Positions 54,280 through 64,000 of a stretch of DNA of 64,000 nucleotides are shown in pieces. Position numbers and translations under genes: made by a program. The notes under the pieces are model-generated. The model ran no database searches and was not told where the DNA came from. It saw only the letters and a program-made list of their open reading frames with translations. Location: the NCBI GenBank assembly GCA_958298945.1, contig OY282606.1, positions 53,519,920 through 53,583,919 of the forward strand, read 5' to 3'. The DNA is from Atherix ibis. Taxonomy: Eukaryota > Arthropoda > Insecta > Diptera > Athericidae. Each line of letters opens with the position of its first letter. The first letter of the stretch is position 1.

Positions 54280-54560
54280 AGCCTAACCGGTACTGCTAGT
54301 CAATGTCTGCCTTGTTTATCCCTATAGTAAATGCGGCCACTATAGAATTTCCAAGTTCGATATTTTTAATCCCTACATAAGTGACTCGTCCACTACAGAA
54401 TAGATTCTCCACTCGAACACGGCCATGAGCTTGAAATGATTCTTGCTCAGAACCCAAATTTCGAAAGAATACATGAAGACTGGTGAGACCATGGTTCTAT
54501 ACAACAGTAGCTTTAGTTCAAAGTAAGGTGTTTCGAGTGAAATAATCTAGACTTATACCT
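54280..54560 (-). mobile_element. RTE-like relic, reverse transcriptase C-terminal block
   Basis: The minus strand reads LLYRTMVSPVFMYSFEIWVL followed by SKNHFKLMAVFE, matching the RTE pattern LYKTLV-PVL-YG-E-W-L-K---L--FE and the relic at 4797-4930. Inactive scrap. Confidence 0.65.
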
Positions 54561-54937
54561 GATTGCCATGAGCTATACGTGGATTGTGTTCGGATGTTAT
54601 TTTAAACCCTAGAAAGAAAAACTGTTTAAAAACTTTAAGTCTCCGTTTTATATATAACCAGTTTGGTATTTCATCCTTGAAGTCGATGCTCACACCATAT
54701 TATTTTTTTTTGCTTTAATTTTAATGCAAATATTCTTAGTATGCTACCGGCCAGGCCCGAGCTATCAAATCGAATAGCCTATTTAAATGATTCTGCTTTA
54801 AACTCTTTTCTAAATTCTAATATCTTTTTTAAAGTTTAATAATCTCTGAATTCTTTAATTTAGTAACTGCTATATAAATTCGTTTAAAAAGAAGAATAGT
54901 GTAAACATATGCCATCTATGAAGTCCCAACAAAAATT

Positions 54938-55655
54938 TGTCTCCCACTTATGCCGACAAGTTCGGCCATTTTGAATATTCAGTTCATTTTTGACAGCGGC
55001 TTTACTTGCACGTCTTTTGGCTCGTCCCTGATTTTTGCCAATTTTCGACCAAAAACAGTATCGCATTAACATTGCTAAGTAACTGGTGATGAATCATGGG
55101 TTTTTGGTTATGCCATGGAAAAATCATCCCAATTGAAGCTGCCGCACGAACCAAGACCGAAAAAAGCGCGCCAAGTTCGGTCGAATCTGAAGGTTTTGTT
55201 TACAGTTTTCTTCGATTGCAAGGGCGTGGTGCATCATGAGGTCTTGCCACAAGGTAGAACGGTCAATGAGGAATATTACCTGCTAGTTATGCATAAGTTG
55301 CGCGAAGCAATCCACCAGAAACGGCCGGATTTGTAGAAGAATAAAAATTGGCTTTTGCACCATGAGAACGTCCCTGCTCATCGTTGCTTGTGCGAGTATT
55401 TTTGGCCAAAAACAACACACTAATAATGCCGCAGTCACCGTATTCCCCAGATCTGGCCCCCTGTTACTTTTTCTTGTTCCCAAAACAGACTCTTTGATCC
55501 ATTTTTTGGAATGGGCAAAAATCGAAGACCAGCCAAAACATGTGCAAGCAAAGCTGTTGTCAATAATACCAATATAATGCCGCAAAAAAATCGAAAATCA
55601 AACATACGTAACTCACGGAAATTCAAAATTCGCGATACTTTTTGAACAGACCTCG
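54938..55655 (+). mobile_element. Rearranged family 3 mariner, copy 3C, with inverted 5' end at its 3' side
   Basis: The left end is truncated (starts CTCCCACTTATGCCGACAAG). The right end is complete (CTTTTTGAACAGACCTCG to 55655, TA at 55656-55657). As in copy 3B, the 5' region jumps from TTTTTGCCAATT straight to CGACCAAAAACAG (DNA-binding domain deleted), and the 3' region jumps from CTTGTTCCCAAAAC to an inverted copy of the 5' end. The right arm has an extra deletion of about 50 bp. Core coding keeps LREAIHQKRPDL; the second Asp is Glu (HHENVPAH). Confidence 0.9.
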
Positions 55656-55657
55656 TA

Positions 55658-57483
55658 TTTAGAAAAGTATTTTCAATCTGAATTTTTATTGCAAAATTAA
55701 CTGCTAGTTTCCTTATTCCTTTTGGTATTTACTAAAACCAGGAATTTTTTTAGAAACAATCTCTACTTTTACTTAGTGTTTACATTCAATTTGAGAAACT
55801 TTTTACTTAAATTAAGGAATCTCGTTGATTTGTTATGTAATTTAATCAATTCACGTATCTGAGAAACATCCCTTCGATCCTTATCTATTGAGAATTAATA
55901 AGCTTAAATTACAATTCTAAATCCAACAAACGAAGTCACATGTACACAAACTCGTGCACATTTGGTTGTACTGAATTATACTAAGGTCTCTGATTAGATC
56001 CTGTGACGAAAGACTAGACAACGCAAACAGAATTTGTTTATCAAATTCTTCGTCTAAATATTAGAGAAATTTTCAATCTGTTCACCATATTCGCATTCCT
56101 GGCAGTGATGCGCCTACTTTTGATTAGGTGGCACCAGTCACAATACAATCGCTTTCGGAAGAGAGTACATGAACATTACTTGTTAACTGGATAGTGACAC
56201 GGTGTTACATAGAATAGAACCATTCAATTAAATGCCGGCTAAATCGTGCATTACGTAATATACGTAGTGATACGGCAGAAGTACTCCTACAGAGAATCTA
56301 TTTCTATGCGATTTCGGTATTTTTTCTATGCGTTTAGTGTTCTACCAACTGAATTGGTAATGCTAATAAAAGCATCGAATTTTTATGTTAGATTTGGTAT
56401 TCCACATTATTGGTTAGCTGACATAGAACGCCGTACTGTGGAATGTATTCTCTTCTATAATGAATCTGATCTTAACGGCATGGCGTAAGGGTTTCTCTAT
56501 AGATATAAATAGCTCATATCGGTATTTACGAAAGAGTATGTATAAATTTAGAATTCAGCAGCATAATTTTCTATGTACAAGTAAAATATTCGATTTACCA
56601 TTACTACTACTCTTATGTGTACACAAGCCCAACGAAATATGCGTACAATAAATTTGAAATGAAATCTAATTTCAGCATGTAAACACTGTTTGTAAACAAT
56701 TTCATCTCAAAATCAATTTGGTTTCGAGAGGCCCATGGAAAATTACTTCTTTGAACAAATACTTCAGCATATTATCAATTTATATAGAACACGAGGATAT
56801 ATGCAATAATATACTCACTCCCACGAATGTGTTTGTGGGAGATTTAATCGCAAATTGAAATATATATGGATGATCGAACTATTACATAGTATACAGAAAC
56901 CCATACCCAACTTGATACATATTAGTCAGTATTATTTTTTTATTATTCACTCATCTGCCCGTGTAGCCATCCAGAAACCATACTGATAATATTTATAAAA
57001 GCATCCAATTTCCATTGCATCCGAAAATGTAGCACTACACATATTTATGTTTACATTGAAAAACAAATCGAATAAGCTTAGTCATGTAAAAGATTTTCCA
57101 CTAGTTCTACTTTTTCTATTTCATTTTTTTTGAAATCATGTAAATGCATTAATCGCGTATGAATTTTTACAAATTTGTAGATAGTTTTTGTAATTGAAGA
57201 TATTTGTTTTTTGTTTGTTTGTAAAAACGACTTCTCATTTTAATGATAATATAAATTTCTAATTTATTATAATTAATATAATCGGTAATATGGAAAATAT
57301 AAACATAATTCATTACAACTAATATTATGTTGATAGCATTTAATAAATTGCAACATTTTAATACTTTTGGTGTACAAATTAAAATATTTTAAATGCAAAT
57401 GACAATACAAAATAATCTAAATGGATTGTTCATATTTTAATTAAAATAAAATGCAAATTATTTAAAAGTATTGCATATCTAAT
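55658..57483. other. AT-rich spacer, nothing recognised
   Basis: Frames of 60-80 codons near 56246-56651 have no recognisable family. Confidence 0.5.
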
Positions 57484-57487
57484 TTAA

Positions 57488-58790
57488 CACTAGATTTACC
57501 AGACCAGTCACAATGACTAGTCTTACAGGTTCAATTTAAAATTCCTACTGCATGTAACATTTTCTTTCTGTAAGGATATCATGACTTTTGTAGCTATAAC
57601 GGAAGAATTAGTTTTATGAACTTTATATTATTTTACATATATTCGTAACAAATATATTTTTTGTTATTCACACTTACACTTTTGACTGGTACAAGTTTCT
57701 ATGTGATAAAATGACATTCGCGCAGCTACAACAATTGGTAAGTACTGCAAGATTTTTTCGGCAAAATTTATGTTTCCGGGAAAACCATGATTCTGATAAA
57801 TACAATATCGCGGGTTTCATGGGGAACATAGTTTTCACAAAAAGAGACCAGAGTCACGTCAGCTTAGTCGCGATCAGCTATATTTACAAGTATTGTTACG
57901 ATTTCGTGTGAAGTAGTAAAATCATTATCGCACTGTAATAAATTCGGTTAGCTAAAGTTAGTGAGTTCCTGCAACTTCATCGCTAAATTTTCAAGGATGA
58001 GTCCGAGCCTACAGCATACGCAAAAAGAAATATTATGAAGGGGGAGCTAAGTAGCGCATTTTTATTACTAATTGACCATCACATCATATAAGAACTTGTA
58101 CAGAGTTAGAAGCCGCTCGAGTTTTGGGGAAATAATGGACACTTACGCAAGCAAAATTGAAGGCGTTTATTGGAATATTGTATGCACGTGGGGCGTACGA
58201 AAGAAAAAATTTGAGACTTGAATACTTGTGGAGTAAGAAGTGGGGACCAAAATTTTTTTCTTCAGTTATGAGTAGGCGTGATTTCACCGAGATGCTATGC
58301 TTCATTCGCTTTGACAAAAAAAATGAGAGAAGTCAACGGTTGCAAAGGGACAAATTCACTTTAGTTTCAACAGTTTGGGATGAATTTATTGAAAATAGCC
58401 TAAATTGCTTCAAACCAGGATGAGCAGCTCTTTCCAACGAAGGTCAGATGCAGGTCCACACAATATATACCAAACAACCCTCAGAAATTTTGGCTGATCT
58501 CTGATGTTAAAACCAAATATGTGGTAAATGGCTTTCTTTATTTAGGAAAAGATGAGGCTCGAGATTCATTAACCCCACTAAGTGAATTTGTTGTAATGAA
58601 ACTTGTAGAACCATATACTATGAAAGGTAGGACTATAGAAATTGACAATTTCTTTACTAGTGTTCGTCTAGCGTTAAAATTACTGTCTAAAAAAACTTCT
58701 TTAGTTGGAACAATACGTGCAAACAAGAGGGAACTTCCGAAAAATTGCAAACAGAAAAAAGATGACACAACGTGTTAGTGAATTTGCCTT
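57488..58790 (+). mobile_element. piggyBac-like element, left part
   Basis: TTAA at 57484-57487 followed by CACTAGATTTACCAGACCAG and the palindrome GACTAGTC fits a piggyBac-type left end. The transposase starts about 600 bp on. No matching right end with TTAA was found after 58790. Confidence 0.75.
58096..58777 (+). pseudogene. piggyBac-family transposase (DDE_Tnp_1_7) fragment
   Basis: Reads AARVLGK, a stop, WTLTQAKLKAFIGILYARGA, LEYLWSKKWGPKFFSSVMSR and FTEMLCFIRFDKKNERSQRL, the usual N-terminal half of the domain. At 58421 a short deletion and frameshift fuse CFKPG to DEQLFPTK, keeping the first catalytic Asp but losing the residues before it. The second Asp is in WLISDVKTKYVVNGFLYLG and the third in IEIDNFFTSVRLALKLL. 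It ends after TIRANKRELPK; the C-terminal Cys-rich zinc finger is absent. The enzyme would excise precisely at TTAA; this copy cannot. Confidence 0.88.
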
Positions 58791-59385
58791 TTTGTACTGC
58801 GTTACGAAATATGGAACAGTGAAATTTGGACCACCGATCTATTTATTTCTGTTTTAACATTCCTTTTGGAGCATGATAATCGGTCCAGTAGGAAGGGCGG
58901 CTATTACATCTACTTCGAGTTGTTGTATTTGACCAATACATATGTTTATCCAGGATTGGTTTTTCTATCGGAATAACTGGAAGATGAAACTAAAGTCGAA
59001 TAGGAAGTAAATTGGTTTGTTTGGAAATTATCGTAGAACCATGCCTCAGAAAATATGAAACGAGTACAAGTGCTTGTAAGATCATACCATCGATTAATAT
59101 TAAAACTGATGAGTAATTCCTCAAATGATTAGAAGTATGGTTCTTCCCGGTAGGTCGGACGTTTGAGACACTTGGATACTGCACTATGAAAATGCCCCTA
59201 CCACATAGCCATCTCCATAAATGAGGTTTTGTTAGAAAAAAGGATTTCAATGTGTCCCGATCCTCCTATTCGCCTTACCTTAATTTTTGTTAATTTTTGT
59301 ATTTCCCAAGATTAAATAGCACCTAAAAGAATATATACTATGTACTGTCCATAACATCTACCCGAAGGAGCAGTGTAACCGAGGA
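58791..59385. other. Unassigned, somewhat GC-richer
   Basis: An 86-codon minus-strand frame at 58990-59250 has no recognisable family; the segment may be an old repeat. Confidence 0.4.
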
Positions 59386-59389
59386 ACTG

Positions 59390-59850
59390 AAGGCAATTAG
59401 ATTTGAAGTTTTCTAGCACTGCTAAGAAGAGCGAAAACAATACCCTCATCAGGAGAAGCTCTCTGGCGTCCTGTAATCACCCTATATGGAGAAACTCTCT
59501 GGCATCCTGTAACTCGTCCTATATGTCAACCCTGTGGCTTTTATTAACTATTCCACACATTTTGAGCGAATTCCAGCAAACTAAGAATTTCTTTCCAAGC
59601 AGGGTCCCTCCCATTGTGGAGTTCCTATATCCAAGAATTTAATTTCCAAGTGCACTTTTTAACTAATAAAATATACTATTATGTTTCGCAAAATCTAAAT
59701 AAATCAAATTGTTCCAACCTACTAAACCCAGTCTAGCTGCATTTAGGAAATTGATAACTCATACGATACTTGTGGTCAGCAAATGGCCTCAAGGTCGTTG
59801 TGCTATGAAAATGCCGGCTGTCTCATATCTAAGTGACCTTACATACAAAT
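59390..59850 (+). mobile_element. RNase H-type non-LTR relic, 3' end
   Basis: TKNFFPSRVPPIVEFL near 59580 matches TKNYFISRILPIIELL at 14380-14430, and CAAATGGCCTCAAGGTCGT with GACCTTACATACAAATAA near 59780-59850 matches CAAATGGCCTCACGGTCGT and GACCTTACAAACAAAAATAA at 14570-14640. Same strand order, so this is the 3' terminal part of the same family. Short internal duplication AGAA(G/A)CTCTCTGGC.. at 59455-59510. Confidence 0.65.
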
Positions 59851-59873
59851 AAACAATTTCGTTTTTTTTATAA

Positions 59874-60553
59874 AAATGAAAGACGATTTTCTTATAGTAA
59901 ATTAATATTTTATTCTGGCCTTTTTTGTTTAAGTGAATTATTCAATTTGTCCAACTGATAATAGTACACCTCAGAATTGATCATTGTGTTGCTCGGTAGA
60001 AATTCAAAATAAACGATGCCTTCGAAATCCCACCAAACAGATAGCATAACCTTTTTTTGATGAATATTGGCTTTCGAAGTACTTTGATCCGGTTCAATGG
60101 ATCATTTTCTTGGCGTTTGAGAAGTTAATCACAAACGTCAATGCGACGGTACAATTTTTTTCCCGTAAGAAGATGAGGAGCCCATATGTCGAGTTTTGAG
60201 ATAAAAACTAACAATTTCAAATGATCATGAATGGGTGAATTCGATAAATTTAATCTCTAACATATCTTCTCCATACATATTGGATAATTTTTTTCTTCCT
60301 TGAACAGCATTTTTATCTTTTCTATAGTAAAAAATAAAATATGCCGAAAATGCTGTTTTTCAATTTCCATATTTGAAAGCGTATCAACCAAAAACTGCTT
60401 TGCAGAATTAATCGAGTTTTTTCACAAACAAGCCTTGCTATATCAACGGTCAAAATACATGTGATTATAAGGCTTAAGTATGAAGTTGGTTGTGAAAAAA
60501 AACAATTAAGTGCTCTGTTGGGAAAAAACGAAACTACTTTCCGAACAAGCCAA
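59874..60553 (-). mobile_element. Family 2 mariner, copy 2D
   Basis: The right end (TTTCCGAACAAGCCAA) stops at 60553 before TA at 60554-60555. The left inverted repeat is lost, but ATGAAAGACGATTTT immediately inside it is present at 59874. Coding remnants include parts of the DNA-binding domain near 60300-60360 and the linker near 60080-60180; most of the catalytic domain is deleted or unreadable. Confidence 0.85.
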
Positions 60554-60674
60554 TATTTGGATTTGAGGAATCATGTCTACTTAAAAAAGTTTTGCCTACC
60601 AAAAAAGAGTCAGATCAGCTAGAAAAATGATTCAGGTATCGTTAAGGTAGAAAATTAATATATCCTTATTTGTA

Positions 60675-61862
60675 CGAGGTCTGATCAAAAAGTACCGCGA
60701 ATTTTGAATTTCCGCGGGTTACGTATATTCGATTTTCGATTTTTTATGGCGTTATGTTGGTACTCATGTCTCTCACTTATGCCGATAAGTTCGGCCATTT
60801 TGAATGTTCAGTTAAGTTTTGACAGTTGCTTTGGTTGCATGTGTTTTCGCTCGTCTTCGATTTTTGCCCATTCCAAAAAATGTATCAAAGAATCTGTATC
60901 AAATTTTGTGTGCAAAACAAAATTAATTGCGCGGACGCATTCCGAATGTTGACTGTGGTATATGGTAAAGCTACCCTGGACCGAAGCAACGTTTATCGGT
61001 AGTACAAAATGTTCTCAGAGGGCCGAGAAGATGTGAACGACCAAACAGCTTGCCGGACGCCTGAGCATGTCAACAGACGAAAACATTGACGAAGTGAAGA
61101 AAATAGTATTGGCCAATAGTCGAATCATCATTAGACAAGTTGCTGAGGATTTAAATATAGCGATAGGCTCATGCCATTGGATTTTTACCAATGATTTGTA
61201 CGTGAGACGGGTCGCCGCGAAATTCGTACCAAAATTGCTCAATTTCGACCAAAAACAGCATCGCATTTACATTGCTAAGGAGCTGTTGGACTCTGTCCGC
61301 GACGACTCAAATTTGCTCCAGAGGGCCATAACTGGAGACGAATCATAAATTTATAGTTATGACGTGGAAACTAAAGCTCATTCATTAAAATGGAAGCTGC
61401 CGCACGAGCCAAGACCGAAAAAAGCGGGCCAAGTTCGATCGAATGTGACGGTTTTGCTTACAGTTTTCTTCAATTGCAGGGGCGTGGTGCAACATGAGTT
61501 CTTGCCACAGGGTAGAACGATCAATAAGGAATATTACCTGTAAGTTATGCGCGAGTTGCGAGAAGCAATCCGCCAGAAACGCCCGGATTTGTGGAAGAAC
61601 AAAAATTGGCTTTTGCCATTTTTGGCCAAAAACAACACACTAATAATGCCGCAGCTACCGTATTCCCCAGATCTGACCCCCTGTGTCTTTTTCTTGTTCC
61701 CGAAACTGAAGAGCCTCATGAAAGAACGATGCTACGCTACGATTGAAGAGATAAAGACGGCATCGAAGGAGGAGCTGAACAAGATCACAAAAATGATTTT
61801 TGAAGTGCTTCGAGGATTGGAAAAAAAGTTGGCACATGTGTATAATATCTGGTGGGGATTAA
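60675..61862 (+). mobile_element. Family 3 mariner, copy 3E, nearly full length, 3' end lost
   Basis: TA at 60673-60674, left end CGAGGTCTGATCAAAAAGTA. The copy follows the ordinary family 3 layout, including DNA-binding domain and C-terminal coding region, to GGTGGGGATTA at about 61862 and then breaks off some 90 bp before the expected end. Confidence 0.9.
60848..61862 (+). pseudogene. Family 3 mariner transposase, copy 3E
   Basis: Frames in order: the first DNA-binding domain (broken, near 60900-61050), then 61067-61348 with ENIDEVKKIVLANSRIIIRQ, VAEDLNIAIGSCHWIF and the first Asp in AITGDES, ended by TAA. Next, degraded VVQHEFLPQGRTINKEYYL, and 61547-61885 with LREAIRQKRPDLWKNKNWLL. A deletion then removes the HHDNAPAH block with the second Asp and joins LP to FLAKNNTLIMPQLPYSPDL; the third Asp is Val (PCVFFLF). 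MKERCYATIEEIKTASKEEL follows. Two of three catalytic residues are lost. Confidence 0.88.
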
Positions 61863-61864
61863 AA

Positions 61865-63545
61865 CCCCAAATTACACCTCTATAAAGGTGTATAGAAGGT
61901 ATTTAAAAACAATTTCTCGACGTCTTTATAAGTAATTACTTTTTTCCAAGCATCTCCCCTCGTTTTTCTAAAACTCAACTTGCATGCCCCATAAGCCCAA
62001 GTAATATATCTATTAAAATTCCAGTATTGTTTACTTTTTTAAAAACTACAAAAACTATGAGTAAGCATTTAATTAAAACAAAATTTGTCTGCATCCTTAA
62101 AAAACTTATTTTACTTCTTTACAACAAATTTAGTTGTCCTTATTTTGGTGACGAAAAATAAATGTATGTAAGTAAATGGTACAATTTTCTTATTAATGAA
62201 ATATTTGTTTATTTTTCATACTATGAGTGGATTTTTCTAACTTTTATTAAAGGATCTGAATGGGAAGTTTTTTTTTCAAAAGAATAATTTCTGCTGGATT
62301 TTCATATCTGCTAAATTAAGACTTTCATGCATTGGAAATACTCGTTGGTAATAGAATTTTCAAATCCTAATACATTGGAAATTTCTAATTTTCGTTTCAA
62401 AAGCAATCAATATGAATGGGAATGAATAACTTTCGTAGTTGAGGGATTTGAAAGCAAAAAGAGATAATACATTATACCAAACTACTCTGGTTCTAGCACA
62501 ACTGTTTACGGAGGATATAATTTATAATTCAATACACTTCAGAACTGCATCAGAAAATAACAGCCAGTTACTGGAGCCAAGATTTAGGAGACGCCAAAAG
62601 CTAACAGAGAATGAATTTCTATTGAAAATAGTATTAGTAATGGGGCCTCAACTCTCAGTAAATATCCAAGCTTTAGTTTACCGTACTAGCACTAATACCC
62701 CATACTCGTTGATTCGATACTTTTAAGCATGTGCACCCGTTTTTATATACTGAACATCCGTTCGGGTTATCATAGATCCCAGATTCTGAATACCGAATTT
62801 ACATTTACTCGAGATGAAGAGTCGGAAATTGTTAGACATTTGCAAACAACAAATAGAACTTGGGAAGCAAATAATTTTCAGAACATTTCCCGAAATCTAA
62901 ATGGATGATGCAGTTTATTGCGTTAGGGGTCAGCGCATGTGCTATACTTTCAAAGCATTACCAAATCCTGTTTATGTTTCTGTCAGCCTTAGGAAATGAA
63001 AATTATTTTGACATACACATACGATATAGTCGCCAATTCCAATACAAATTCCATTTTATACATACGTAGACCCACTAATAGCAATTACAGAAATTTATAA
63101 TACTTATTTACAAACCCATATATAATTATATGAACGAATTTATATAATTTGTAAATGCGAGTGAATTAAAATTTGATTCATTGACAAATCAAATTCACTC
63201 ATAAATTTACGAATTAATCATACTCTCCCTAATAAGAATTTACTTTATTGCATAAATATTAATTGAATATAGTTTAAATTCAATGTTTATAAATAATAAT
63301 AGGATAAAAATTGTAAGTCATTGTAGTAAAAATCATACAATACAAGTTATAAATATGTTAATATGTGTTATGTCTTATGTTTGCTATTTATATCGATGGG
63401 GTATAGTCCTGATATACCATATAAATTCTATAATTATCAGCTTTCAGTGCAATAAAATTTATGGATTAATATTTACAGACTGGCAAAATAGTAAAATAAT
63501 TTAAAGAAAGAATACATTTAGATATCAAATTTTAACAATAGTAAA
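61865..63545. other. AT-rich spacer, nothing recognised
   Basis: An imperfect inverted repeat (GAGTGAATT .. AATTCACTC) lies at about 63160-63200. A 95-codon frame at 62439-62726 has no recognisable family. Confidence 0.5.
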
Positions 63546-63547
63546 TA

Positions 63548-64000
63548 CAGTGTTGGCTATAAGTATTAGGCAGTCCATAATAATAGGTTTACTCACAATA
63601 TTTGGTAAGTGGTTTTTTACTTTTAAAAAACTGTTGGTGCTTACTAGGTCTTTAAGGTACACTAGGCAAGAGTTTTTGATATTCTTCATCCGTTATTTTT
63701 CCCCATTCTTCTAACACTATTTGTTTTAAGGATTTCTTGCAGGTTATTTGATGTTATTTTATTTTGGCCTTCAATCAACTTCATCAAAACTCAATTTGAT
63801 TAAAGTTTGGTAAACATTCAGGCCAGTCAAAAATTCTGGACTATTCTTCTTTTCACAATGTTAACAATATTTTTGCCTAAGTTTTTTTTTCTCTGCACAA
63901 AAAACGTAATTAATACTCGATGATGTTAGTTTAGTTCTTTGTATCCTCTCATAATTTTTAAAATATTGAAAATAATTAGTACCAAATGTTTTTCTTAAAT
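63548..64000 (-). mobile_element. Tc1-like transposon, 3' part, leaving the window
   Basis: TA at 63546-63547 and the end CAGTGTTGGCTATAAGTATT, typical of Tc1-like inverted repeats. On the minus strand the transposase C terminus can be read: DWPECLPNFNQIEF (third-acid block, compare DWPAQSPDLNPIE) near 63800-63830 and QIVLEEWGKITDEEYQKLLP near 63660-63730, then a stop. The third acidic residue position reads Asn-Gln-Ile-Glu, so Glu is kept. The remainder lies beyond the window. Confidence 0.75.

Overview
The window is a block of insect repetitive DNA, most likely from a higher dipteran. The dipteran call is an inference from the mix of mobile elements, from the tRNA-Ser-primed Ty3/gypsy element of 17.6/297 type, and from the very AT-rich spacer DNA. 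I found no intact host protein gene, tRNA or rRNA. Nearly everything recognisable is a transposable element or a relic of one, and almost every coding region is broken by stops, frameshifts or deletions.

Layout. 1-2.7 kb: 5' part of an LTR retrotransposon on the minus strand (candidate LTR, tRNA-Ser primer site, gag, start of pol), cut by the window edge. 4.0-5.2 kb: Jockey-like and RTE-like scraps and a dispersed repeat. 5.8-7.1 kb: Mos1-like mariner (family 1). 9.1-9.9 kb: deleted family 2 mariner. 10.5-11.6 kb: family 3 mariner. 12.5-17 kb: non-LTR scraps (Jockey, RTE, RNase H-bearing) and a longer Jockey-like copy. 18.9-20.1 kb: second Mos1-like mariner. 20-24.4 kb: RTE-like and degraded mariner scraps and several hairpins. 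24.4-25.9 kb: R1-like relic containing a rearranged family 3 mariner. 26.9-30.6 kb: family 4 mariner, a Tc1-like relic and family 5 mariner. 32.9-38.4 kb: family 2 mariner split by a near full-length Jockey-clade element (4.3 kb) with a 10-bp target duplication. 39.4-41.5 kb: RNase H-type scraps, a family 2 relic, and a family 3 end abutting it. 43.4-44.6 kb: third Mos1-like mariner. 45.3-47.1 kb: GC-rich R1-clade element. 49.0-50.3 kb: family 6 mariner. 51.3-52.4 kb: Jockey copy. 53.3-54.6 kb: RTE relic. 54.9-55.7 kb: second rearranged family 3 mariner. 57.5-58.8 kb: piggyBac relic. 59.4-61.9 kb: RNase H-type 3' end, family 2 and family 3 mariners. 63.5 kb to the end: Tc1-like element leaving the window.

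How the parts relate. The autonomous mobility types (mariner/Tc1 DDE transposases at TA, piggyBac at TTAA, target-primed non-LTR elements, and an LTR element) have layered on each other. The nesting gives relative ages: the Jockey element is younger than the mariner it splits, and mariner copy 3B is younger than the R1 relic around it. The most unusual signals are (i) a rearranged mariner lineage, present at least twice, whose 3' end has been replaced by an inverted copy of its 5' end, giving roughly 195-bp terminal inverted repeats, and (ii) repeated short inverted duplications (snap-back hairpins and one direct-inverted-direct triplication) inside relics of otherwise known transposons.
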